Assembly (NCBI GenBank): GCA_903813345.2
Contig: CAIIXF020000005.1
Location: forward strand, 35,345,375 to 35,409,374
DNA: 64,000 nucleotides
Direction of reading: 5' to 3'
Source: Owenia fusiformis
Taxonomy: Eukaryota; Annelida; Polychaeta; Sabellida; Oweniidae
Shown here: positions 20,893 to 45,500 of the stretch, in pieces
Numbering within the stretch: position 1 is the stretch's first letter
Layout of the letters: the number at the start of each line of letters is the position of its first letter
Made by a program: the position numbers and the translations under genes
The notes under the pieces: model-generated
Seen by the model: the letters and a program-made list of their open reading frames with translations, nothing else
What the model was told of the DNA's origin: nothing
Database searches by the model: none

Positions 20893-23234
20893 ATGCAAAT
20901 CATCATGATTGCAACGGTTTGGATGTTTGCAGCGATGGCGATAGATACTATTTATCCCGGGGCGTTCGGTAAGTTATATTCAGTGAAAACTCCACCAAAC
21001 CCAATTCCTTCATATTGAACGTACTATGGTCTATTTTGAAATAGATTGTTTTTATAATCGATTAAATTTCCACCTCCGTGTTTTCTGGCCCATAGTCTCT
21101 TCGGGTGTATCAATTAGGGCACGCAATCCCATTCATTTACAACAACATTTATACTTTTACATATTTTTCTAAGTTTACAAACATATTTTATGCATTTCAT
21201 CCTCCGTCATCAATGAGTCTGATTTCATGGGTATTTCTGATATTTCAACATTGTAGAAGTCAAGGAAGACGTTGATGGGAGGGAAAGAATAACTGTGTTT
21301 GTTTGCCAGTGTGACCAGGAGGACCTTACCAACCCAGAGCCATCCACCTCTTCGCGGGAATGCCGGAGTGGCCCGTGTGGGACGATGGAAATACTTGTCC
21401 CACGGTCTCCAACCTGAATCTTCGGCGATCGGGTCACCGTGCCCATTTTGAATCGCGTCAGACAGTTGATCTGATTGTACGTTCGATGCAGTGGCACATA
21501 AGGCGTGAATTGTACATGCTTGCTTGAATCATCCGTTTGATGATTTGGAAGTAGGTTGCCGGACATGCGACAAAGACATAGAACAAAGTCAAGATGAAGT
21601 GTTTCAATCGTGTGTTGTATGTTTTTAAGCAACGGGTTTCATACTTTGGAAGTTACTGACGGGAAGGTGCATGCAAAAGGGGGACTTAATTGGACTGGTC
21701 TTACCAACATCCACCATGGTAATGTCAAATCGTGTGTAGGCTGTGGTTGGCTCTGTGGCTATTTGTAAGTCAATGATGCGGAGTGAGACAAATCTGAAAG
21801 AAGTCGATGGTCAACACCATAACGACTTTCGACCCGCGTGTTACGAAGTGTTGAGGTATCCGTTTGATGCTTTGAAAGTAAGTGAAATGTCAAAACATGA
21901 CATGGGAATAATCAGGAGTCGTCAACATGAAGATTTCAAATTATGTGCAGGATGGAGATGAATCCTGCACGTTTGATACTTGCAACTGGAAGTAAATAAT
22001 GGGACACTGAACAAGGAGTTCATGGTCTTCGCCTTCCACCGCACGTGGTGCAAAGAGGACATACGACGAATCATTGGAAGATTTCGAATCATATGGGTCC
22101 GAATCAAGTAGCGTGGTTGGAGTTTGTGGGAAAACATTCTACATAGTGAGACACGCCTCTATTGAAGACATTCGGATTTAGAGAGAACGTTTACATACAT
22201 TTGCTTTAGAGGGAAATGTCTAAGACCCGTAATGATGTGTTACGCAAAAATGTTTGAATGTTTGATAAAATGTTGAATGATTGTAAATGCTGTTTTTTCA
22301 TTGCGTTAGATACATAAACTTATGCATGTATTTGCATTTTCTTATCAATCAGAGCGAAGTAAATCCATGAGTTGTCTAAAATGGTAATGCATGGTTTAGG
22401 ATTTAAGCCCTGGACTCAGTGCATTGTTTGCTGAATTATACCATGAAGGTGTTGTTTCCAAACCTTTGCATGACCGCGCAGCATTTTAAGAGACATATCT
22501 CACGATATCATCAAATTATAAAGTTCCCCGCTCATTGAGGTCATCCGCACGAGTGCTTACGAATAACAAATGTATAACTTTTCCCAACTTTATAGAATCA
22601 CACAGTAACCAGTCAAGAAGCAAAAATAATTTGATTGATAGAGTATCTAAATGCGCATACGTAAATTCGTTGGATAGCTATCGTGCGTGAATTCATGATC
22701 AATGCATACACACCCTCTCAGTTTTGAGTTGAATTTGAACATCACTTGGGTGAAACCATTGACACTAATTATGAATTTCTATGGATTGATTTCAGACGGG
22801 TGACGCTCAGAACACAAAAACTAAACGTACAATTTCAAGAAGGAAACGCTCGATTGTAAGTCATCATTTTTTAAGTCTAAGACTGGGAGTGGAATCTATT
22901 CTTGATATCAGTCTCCATCAGAAGATTTGTCAGATTCAGTCTTTACTGTGTAATCCAATGGTTACTTAGGATTAAATTCAAAGAGTCCAAAAACATCAAT
23001 AGGTGACTCTCATTTGTTCAACATCTGAAGTACAGGAATCTCACGTATACTGTACACGCGCTCACATATACATTTCATAGAAATAAAGTAACATTTAAAA
23101 ATAAAATAACATTTAACATTTTTTATTCCAATTTTGTGTTTTAGCTACACAGAGGTGATCCCCCACCATTCATAGGTCAATGGAGATATGACAATGATGA
23201 CCGGTTCGGCTTTGGTGGCAGCTTCATCAAGTAG
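20893..23234 (+). CDS. Putative small secreted peptide precursor (gene model incomplete)
   Basis: I do not recognise the family. Exon 20893-20968 encodes a clear signal peptide (MQIIMIATVWMFAAMA, then IDTIYPGAF) and ends in phase 1 at a GTAAGT donor. The final two exons, 22796-22855 and 23145-23234, join in frame (CAG/ACGG, ATT/GTAAGT, TTTTAG/CTAC) and encode TGDAQNTKTKRTISRRKRSI followed by a 29-residue tail starting LHRGDPPPFIGQ and ending GFGGSFIK, stop. RRKRS is a typical furin/prohormone-convertase site, so a neuropeptide or antimicrobial precursor is plausible. The middle is unresolved: direct splicing of exon 1 to 22796 hits a stop, so at least one exon is missing. A candidate begins after TTGTAG at 21257 and stays open to 21414 (starts EVKEDVDGRERI). 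AATAAA at 23490-23495 could end the transcript. Confidence 0.5.
21257..21414 (+). CDS. Candidate internal exon of the secreted-peptide gene
   Basis: Following an acceptor-like TTCAACATTGTAG, the frame that continues exon 1 (phase 1) is open for 53 codons and is acidic then cysteine-containing (VCQCDQEDL, RECRSGPCG). The donor is unclear and the frame closes at TGA 21415. A second long open frame (starting PGGPYQPR, ending RRELYMLA) overlaps, so a frameshift or different splicing cannot be excluded. The base composition of 21240-22150 is noticeably less AT-rich than the surroundings. Confidence 0.25.
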
Positions 23235-23489
23235 TTCGTTTTGAATGCTGGGAGTTGGTTGACCTATAGCGAAGACATTATGGCGACTTTGAGTCACACT
23301 GTGACAAGACATACTATTGATATGTTGACTAACTGACTTACTGTTGATTGATGAATTGAATGATTAAAAATCAAAATGAAATTAAAATCTCGATCAATTG
23401 TAAACAACTTTGAACGGATAGTAGCTCTTGATATGTACATGTTTGTCATGAAGTGATTTTTGATGTTATAGCCTCTTAAGTTGCACTGT

Positions 23490-23495
23490 AATAAA
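23490..23495 (+). terminator. Candidate polyadenylation signal of secreted-peptide gene
   Basis: AATAAA 256 bases after the stop codon at 23232-23234, followed by an A-run. Confidence 0.45.
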
Positions 23496-23803
23496 AAAAA
23501 TACTGATATAATCTTAAGAAAACAAATATATTTGATTGCTCATTATAATTGATCTTAAGCCAGAGGTTCTATTAATGACGAGGAGATACTGTAAATGCCC
23601 AAATATTCGCTAACCAAAATTTTCGCCCTGAAGAACCCTTGGGAAAATGCCATCGATAACGTCGAAATAACTGAAAAAATGGTTTCAAGAATTAAATACA
23701 AGTGCAATAGTCAAAAGGAAAAAATGAAGTTTTATCGATAACTGAAAGAATGATTTGAATAGTTATAATACAAAATAAAAAAATAAAGCCTTCTTCTTTT
23801 CCT

Positions 23804-23902
23804 TGCCGAAACCCGGGATTGAACCAGGGACCTTTAGATTCCTGGCGTATCAAGGATAGCAGCCGCTTCAGTCTAACGCTCTCCCAACTGAGCTATTTCG
23901 GC
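23804..23902 (-). tRNA. tRNA-Phe (GAA) with 26-nt intron, copy 1
   Basis: 99 nt; removing 26 nt after position 37 leaves a perfect 73-nt tRNA: acceptor GCCGAAA/TTTCGGC with discriminator A, D arm GCTC/GAGC, anticodon stem TTAGA/TCTAA, loop CTGAAGA (anticodon GAA), T arm CCTGG-TTCAATC-CCGGG. The insert lies at the canonical position for eukaryotic tRNA introns, between G37 and A38, and contains CTT that could pair with AAG of the anticodon loop. Confidence 0.93.
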
Positions 23903-24540
23903 GGTGGCTTGGTATGACAAATTTATAGCCTTAATTGTAGTAGCATATACAATCGATATGTAAAAATGATAAATGTCAATTTTAAGTGATTGTGTTGAAA
24001 TTAATCACCTAGCTAGTGTTTTAAAGGTTTACATCATGTATGTATAACAAGTCAATTTGATTGTGTGTCGATCGAACCTGAAAACAATTAGCATTCAGAA
24101 GATCCAAGCGCATTGATATATATAGAAGAACACATTCATATTTTATACGCATAACATTTCTATATTTTTTGATTTATTTGTGATTTTGCAAATAAAATGG
24201 GTGATTTTGTATCTTTATGGTTCTCTGACATGTTTTTTCAAAAAGTAACACGGTTGATTCTTTAAATTAAAGTCTCTAAATTACAAGAGGCCAAACTGGT
24301 TAACAGCACATAAAACTAAATTATCTAAAATATACAAACTTTTGCAACTAAAATATGAATTGTAGTTTTCAATATTAAAGTATTGTACTGTCGTCATTTG
24401 ATTGCTTATTTATTAGGCTTGATTCACGTAAAACAATAAAGGAATAAAATCATTGATTGATTGCAATATAAGGGCACTAAAATTAATATCAGAATCAATT
24501 GGTATATATATATGTGTTTAGAAAATCCTGCAATAAGAAT

Positions 24541-24612
24541 GGAGATATAGCTCAGTGGTAGAGCAATCGACTGCAGATCGATAGGTCCCTGGTTCAAATC
24601 CGGGTGTCTCCT
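24541..24612 (+). tRNA. tRNA-Cys (GCA), copy 1
   Basis: 72 nt, acceptor GGAGATA/TGTCTCC (one G-U), D arm GCTC/GAGC, anticodon loop CTGCAGA (GCA), T arm CCTGG-TTCAAAT-CCGGG, discriminator U typical of Cys. A T-run follows, as expected for Pol III termination. Confidence 0.97.
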
Positions 24613-24692
24613 TTATTTTTACAGTTTTATATTTTTCCCTGTTTATCATTCATTTGTTATTTTTATTATTTGGAAATAGCTGTGAACAGTAA

Positions 24693-24764
24693 GGAGATAT
24701 AGCTCAGTGGTAGAGCAATCGACTGCAGATCGATAGGTCCCTGGTTCAAATCCGGGTGTCTCCT
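24693..24764 (+). tRNA. tRNA-Cys (GCA), copy 2
   Basis: Identical to the tRNA at 24541-24612, 80 bases downstream, followed by a run of T. Confidence 0.97.
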
Positions 24765-25064
24765 CAATTTTTTTTATCTATATCAGGTATAGTAAACTGA
24801 TATTTTCCAAGCTTGCATGGTAGTTAACACGTAGTTCAATGGGGAGCAAAGGTTGCCAAACGTATGGAGGGGAGTGTTTGTCTCTCGTCATAAGCTTTCA
24901 GCATACATCACTTTGTTCACTTATCAAAATATACTAAAATTTTTCAGGCTCGATAAATTATTATAGCCTAATTCTTGGAATGTTTTCGACATTGTCTCTG
25001 ACCATGATGCCCAAAAACTGTATGCAAGGCATTTATCAATTTGTAAAACTCCTATATAATATGT

Positions 25065-38805
<13,741 letters not shown>

Positions 38806-39000
38806 CTTCAAGCAAAATACATCGGTATGGTCTATGTGTCTACTACAGAAGCTAGTATTAAGCTACATTAAGCTGGTTGGCTTGGTTCCTTGTCATGTCC
38901 CTTGTTGTCGCGGAGAAGACAGGTTTTGAATATTATTGTATCTCTTTGTATGGTTTATTGAAACTGTGTATCGTTCGAGTTACCCGGTGCGCTGTCATTT

Positions 39001-39500
39001 NNNNNNNNNNNNNNNNNNNNNNNNNNNNNNNNNNNNNNNNNNNNNNNNNNNNNNNNNNNNNNNNNNNNNNNNNNNNNNNNNNNNNNNNNNNNNNNNNNNN
39101 NNNNNNNNNNNNNNNNNNNNNNNNNNNNNNNNNNNNNNNNNNNNNNNNNNNNNNNNNNNNNNNNNNNNNNNNNNNNNNNNNNNNNNNNNNNNNNNNNNNN
39201 NNNNNNNNNNNNNNNNNNNNNNNNNNNNNNNNNNNNNNNNNNNNNNNNNNNNNNNNNNNNNNNNNNNNNNNNNNNNNNNNNNNNNNNNNNNNNNNNNNNN
39301 NNNNNNNNNNNNNNNNNNNNNNNNNNNNNNNNNNNNNNNNNNNNNNNNNNNNNNNNNNNNNNNNNNNNNNNNNNNNNNNNNNNNNNNNNNNNNNNNNNNN
39401 NNNNNNNNNNNNNNNNNNNNNNNNNNNNNNNNNNNNNNNNNNNNNNNNNNNNNNNNNNNNNNNNNNNNNNNNNNNNNNNNNNNNNNNNNNNNNNNNNNNN
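39001..39500. other. Assembly gap of exactly 500 N
   Basis: All-N run of a round length. The last SOD exon(s) should lie here, and the ABCC TMD0/TMD1 exons are missing from the same place. Confidence 0.99.
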
Positions 39501-39545
39501 AGATAGTCATCAGATCGTTCTGTTTTCAACGATTTTCATGCCTAC

Positions 39546-42500
39546 CACAAGACTTCGCCCCATTATGCTGAATGGACCAGTCAATGAGACAAGACTATCA
39601 GCCAAAAGTCCAGAAGCTTCGCCATTTTGGTCTTCAATTATGTTGCCCAAGTCCCCGACATGTCTAAATGATAGAGAAAAACAAAATATTATTCTGAATA
39701 TCAAAACTAATTAGACGAGGCAAAGGATGAGTCAAGGATTATGCCCTTGTGGTGCGTTACCAAGGAGGATTGGCTCCCAGAGTGCACCACCGATATTCTG
39801 TCCCATATATGGGTATGTCGTAATACAAAATTCGAATTCAAACAGCCGCCATTTTGTTCACTTCAACATTTAAATCGTGAATTTTGGTCCTTATTTCCAA
39901 ACGAAAAATTCCAAAACTCACAAGAAATGATCGAGATATTGGTTCGAATCTTTTGAACTGTTTATTTTGAATTTATAGTCGGTTTTAATTTCAGAAAATA
40001 ACGACATTTCGACGTTTTCATTGTTGGAAAATATCGAGTTTCGATCCTGGGAGCCAATCCTCCTTGGTGCGTTACTTAAAATCTAGGTGATGTATGGTTT
40101 TAAAGCCGTGATTGTCCTTGATATATTTGTTAATCATATGCACTTTTATACACGAGTTTCGTTCCCCACGGTATTATTAATGTATTTATAATTTATTAAA
40201 CTATTTGCACTTGATTTTTTTCCATTCCAGCATATTGATATACTTGTCTTTAATGCCAATAATCTTTATTATTCGTGATACGAAATTGATATTTTTAGGC
40301 TCTCAGAAGAAGGATAAAATATAATAAATAAGAAAAGTTGGTTTATCAGATATAAACATTTTTCGATATTTTCTCAGTCGATTTGAATATTACTACAGGT
40401 AGGTTTAAGATTCAAATTAAACGTATTTTTGCAGGCGTCATGATTCGACGCGCGTGATTGATCATTGGATTTTATTCTCACATTTCTTTATTCTAGAATT
40501 GAAAGAATTGCCGACATTTTGGTAGGACAGTTGCCCCACCTATTCCATTCCTGAGTATAACCCTAGCATCTATATTATATCTAAATTTACTTAATTATTT
40601 GAAAGTTTCATGCAATTACATTAAAAATAGCAGCGTTAAAGCGGGGCGTCCAAGACTTTTGCATCGTCCCTCGTATTATACACTTGATTTGGTTAGAAAA
40701 TAATACGACACGCTAGTACCTATCTTTTGGATCATTTAGCCTATCTCCGTGTGTCGTTTTCATAGGATTGAAGTGACCCCCTGCATTTTGACATCCATCC
40801 ATGATATCACCGTAAACGTGAACATGCAATCCATGTTTTGTAACATTATCAGTCGTGTCAAAGCCCAAAATATCATATTTAATTTGTGTGCTTTTATTTG
40901 GAGTTTGCTTGAAGTGAACGGCTCCCGACAAGTTGTAGGGGGCGCCAGTAGGATTGGGAATTACATCGCATCGAGCATATATTGGTGCTGCAATGTATGA
41001 GTGATTTTTGAAGTTTGTATCAGCAGCACGATGAGTAAGTGAGGTAAATAAATACTATGTAAGATTGTATTCGCGAATGTAATTTTATGACCAACTCAAT
41101 TTTTAAAAAGAATACCTGTAACTATTCCATTAATATTAAAATGAGTTGGTCATAAAAAGTAGGTTAATCCTCTATTCAACAGTCGAAGATTGTATTAGCA
41201 AATACAAGTTAAGTTAGCAGTATTGGCGAATGCAACTAACCTCTGTTGGCTCTAACCTCTGTTGGCTACCAGATTGAGTTGCCCATAAAAAAGTACGTTC
41301 ATCCGGTAGCCGACAGGCGTTAGTTGCATTTGCGAATATAAGCTTAGTTGAGTGTGTAGCTGGGGTGAAATCTGTAAGTGAGGTAGGTCGGTGAGCGAGT
41401 GAGTAATGGGGGAGTTGCAAGTGGATATGCTTTACTCACTTCGAGAGCCATGTTAGATTTTGAAACTTATTATATCAAAATCCAAATAGCTTTCGCAGGA
41501 AGTAAGATATGCTAACTTACTTTCACACTCCAGGTGCCAGTATGTTTTCAGATAGGGGTCTGATGTATCTGGACCTTTCACACATTTGCAACTGTCCCCA
41601 TTTACCACGGCAGATTGTTTCACATGTAAATACGCACCATTATCAGGAAGCCTACAACCTGAAACCATTAAAGACATGTACCGGACAAAAAATTTAATAG
41701 ATTATGAATTAGATATTTGGGGGTCTCTAAATTATGCAATTTGGTTGTGTTACCGACATTTCATTTATAACAGAAAAGCCACGTAATGCTAGATTGGTTT
41801 TTTAATGCTAGATTGGTGTTTTAAATTGTATAATCACAGCTCTTCAAATAACGTTTTCAATTCATTTAGCACAGATTATTGAACTTTATTTGCATCTATT
41901 GAAAGTGTTTTGATGTATATCCAAATGAAGGGCCGTTATGATCTGAGACCATTCTTGAAAAATGAAACACCCTAGTGATCTCGTATAATAAATTGTGCAT
42001 TGTGGTTGTGTTACCGACATTACATTTAAGAAAAGCAAGTCACGTAATGCTAGGTTTGTGTATTAGATTGTATAATTACTGCTCTTCGAAATAACGTTTT
42101 CAATTACATTTAGCGCAGATTATTGAGCTTTAAACATCAATACCTTTCTTAAGGATACATTTAGCCCTTGGAGGATATGGTAATGCGCCTGGAAGGGGAG
42201 TTGGGAGATCACTCTGGAGTTCACACGTACACGTTATCTTATTCCCCAATTCTTTCCATTTTCGTCCAACTTTCATATATTTATCTTTACCAGAAGATGC
42301 AGTGGCTTTCACGAGGCAACCTTAAACAGAAATCATTAGCTTAAATAGCACAGCCTCGTTTATATGAATAAATGACCTTAATAAGCTGGGGTGGTCATAC
42401 TTTTAATGAACAAAATTGAGAATATTTTCAATAACATAATTACCCTTACTTTCAGAAACCTAACTAACCACACTTTGATTGAGATAATATCGGCCTTATT

Positions 42501-45500
42501 TAAATGATCCCACTGACCATTTCCTTCAATTTTGGCTTAACATGTCAATGATCCATTTCGCCTGACTATTAATGACCTGTTGGTCATACTTTCAACGACT
42601 CATTTGACCATGCTGTAAATGATCCACATGGCCATGCTATCAATAACCTTTTGGTAATAGTTTCAACGCCCCACTTGGCCTAACTTTAAATGAGCGATTG
42701 ACCCATCTGGCATATTTCCAATGACCCCTCTGGTCATATTTTAAGTGATACATTTGGCATATTTCAAATGGCCCATTTGGCATTAATACTTTCAATGATT
42801 CATTTGCGTTGCCTTTAATGACCGATTGGTCATACTTTCAACGACCCTTTTGGCCATACTCTCAATAATCCGTTTGGCCCTACTTTATATGACCCATTTG
42901 GTCATATTATCAATGACATTTTGGCGCTACTTTCAATGACTCATTTGATCATACTTTCAATGATATAATTGGCATTACTTTTAATGATCTAGCAAATCAT
43001 ACTTTGATTACGATTGTTACACAGTCACGATACAAATATATGTCACATTCCGCAACGAATATGGCATATTCACTTGCGTTGTATGACAGATTCACCTGCT
43101 ATATATGGCATACACATTGACCTATGAAAACGCGATACGGAAGTACTCAATTGTCATTTACATCGATTCCACGAACGGGTCTATGAACTATCATGATGAT
43201 TACTGAATCAATTGGTCAGTGCAGTGAATATATGAACTAACAGAATTGAATAACATACACCAGGGGTACCTGTATTGCTTGATGTTGTTTTATAAATGTG
43301 TTACACGCAAAAACACACTTCAAGGGAAACATTATTACACATAAATAAAGGAACCTTCGTTCGTGAAACTTATGAGAGACTTTTACAACCAAATCAACAG
43401 TTTACAAAGACCACATAAAAATCTGAAAAACACGTGTATTTGATCGCGGTTAATGTGTTACTGATACTTTCAGAAGTTTCATTTACCAATCACACGTAAT
43501 AAACTTACTCAATTACTCCAGGATTAATAGTAAAAAAAAAGGTTATCCATTATAGTTTTACATTTAGTATTGATTCTCTAAACCAATAAAATCAAGGGAT
43601 TTTTTATGACGTTCACTGCGCGGTAAATGCCATATTCCTCAACGTGTTTGTCATATTCTCGAGTGAATATGCCATACGACGCAGGTGAATATGAGGTATT
43701 CACTATATCATATTTCAATGCGAAATATGCAATACTCACTTGCGGAATATGTCAGATACCGCAGGTGAGTTTACCATATTCACTTGTATCACAAATACCG
43801 CGCAACCATAAATGTATGCCATATACTGCGTAACAACAATTACAATATTTGCCTTTATTACGATGACCCACCTGATCATTCTATCAACGGCCCGATTAGT
43901 CACACTTTCAATGACTAGTTTGACCATATTTTCAATGTTCTAACTAGTCATTCTTTCAATGACCATATTTGTCATACTTTCAATGATAAAATTGGCATTA
44001 CTTTTAATGATCTAGCAAGTGATACTTTGATTACAATTAGAATATTTGACTTAGTTACGATGACCAACCTGATCATTTTATCAATGGCCCGTTCAGTCAC
44101 ACTTTCAATGACTAGCTTGACCATATTTTCAATTATCTAACTTGTCATTCTTCCAATGACCATTTTGGTCAGACGTCCAAAAATATAGTTGGCAGAATTC
44201 TGAAACTTCGATAACCCTTTTAGTAATACTATAATGACTCATTTGTCCTTACTTCCAAATACTTTCAATGACCCATTTGGCTATATTATCAACAGTTCAC
44301 TTGGCCATGCTTTAAATGACCCACTTGGCCATACTTTAAATGACCCATTTGGTTTTACTTTTGATGACCAATTTGGCCATACTTTTGATGACCCATTTGG
44401 CCATACTTTAGATGACCCATTTTGCCATGCTTTAAATGACCCACTTGGCCATACTTTAAACGACCCATTTGGTCTTACTTTTGATGACCCATTTGGCCAT
44501 ACTTTTGATGATCCATTTGGGCATACTTTAAATGACCCATTTTGCAATACTTTCAACGACCCAAATTGGCCATATTTTCAATGACCACTTGGGCAATACT
44601 TTTAATGATCCATTTAGTCACATGCAGTCGAAATGTTGAGACATGCACATAGCTCTATTTAGTGATATTTTCATTTCAAATATGGCGGCCAATCCGATGT
44701 CTGACGACCCTTACAAAGAATCTAGGCAGTGTGCATTTTTACCTCCTGTGAAATAACAAGTGGAATTTAGTAGTTGTTTTGTGTTTTATTATCATTCTGC
44801 ATCGTAATTCTATGTGATGTGGTGTTGAAATGTCAGCAGAAATACATATCCATACGATAATCGAGTGAATCAGATAACAGATTTTTCGAAAACCCCGGTC
44901 TCGTGCTAAGAGTGTAAAAACTTGTATTAACATGCTCAAAAGTGCCAATGTGCACATCAATGTCAAGCTAAATCAATGTTGTGTCTAAAACAGGTACCCG
45001 ATCTAGTCAAAACAGCTTGTCATTCACGTATACACGCTTAGCAAACACGGCGAAATGATCTGAATCTTGGAATTTCGTTCGAGAGCTAGTAATGTTTGCT
45101 CCGGTCTTCGTCATAAGTGTTCATCAGACTTCACGCATGCTCATGAGAAAAACCATCAACCAATAACGTTTATAAATCAATTTTGCGCATGCGCCTTACA
45201 ACGGTAAAGAAATTCGTATTTATAAACGAACCAATTTGAGATAACCGGATGTCAGTCGGAGAAATCTGACGATCTACGAAAGTCACTTCAAAAAATCAAA
45301 TGCGGACTGACGGCGTATTCTACTATATTCGGATCTAAGATTTTCAGTATAGATAAAGTCTTTTATGATCTTTCGAATGAGGTAAGTCTCTAGTTCGAAA
45401 GACAATCGTATCAACTTGAACAAAAGTTGAGTTTTGACGAAAAATATTAACATGCGCAGAAGTCCCATTTTCGTTGTACCATATTGACTGCATGGGGTTG

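Larger units (their letters stand above)
23641..24764. repeat. tRNA cassette duplication, copy 1 (intergenic)
   Basis: Direct duplicate of 28738-29816. Starts with about 30 bases of ABC transporter exon sequence (GGGAAAATGCCATCGATAAC) plus its splice acceptor, then tRNA-Phe (-) and two tRNA-Cys (+). Because the ABC scrap is only meaningful in the other copy, this one is the derived copy. Flanks differ by scattered substitutions and small indels; the mature tRNAs are unchanged. Confidence 0.93.

Noticed and set aside
21225-21632. 135-codon minus-strand open frame
   Set aside because: No splice context or recognisable domain; overlaps a better-supported plus-strand candidate exon.
38940-38995. 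Minus-strand NDSAPGNSNDTQFQ followed by a stop as the SOD C-terminus
   Set aside because: It could be the tail of the last SOD exon running out of the gap, but it lacks the conserved Cu/Zn SOD C-terminal pattern, and nothing joins it to exon 39546-39663.
38877-39571. Long open frames across the N run
   Set aside because: N bases translate as X; there is no sequence evidence.
43011-44170. Possible CRISPR-like array (regular repeats with spacers)
   Set aside because: The units are contiguous degenerate minisatellite copies in an animal intron, not uniform repeats with unique spacers.
44234-44584. 116-codon open frame of LNDPFGHT repeats, and its antisense twin
   Set aside because: Entirely within a 24-bp minisatellite; openness on both strands follows from a repeat length divisible by three.
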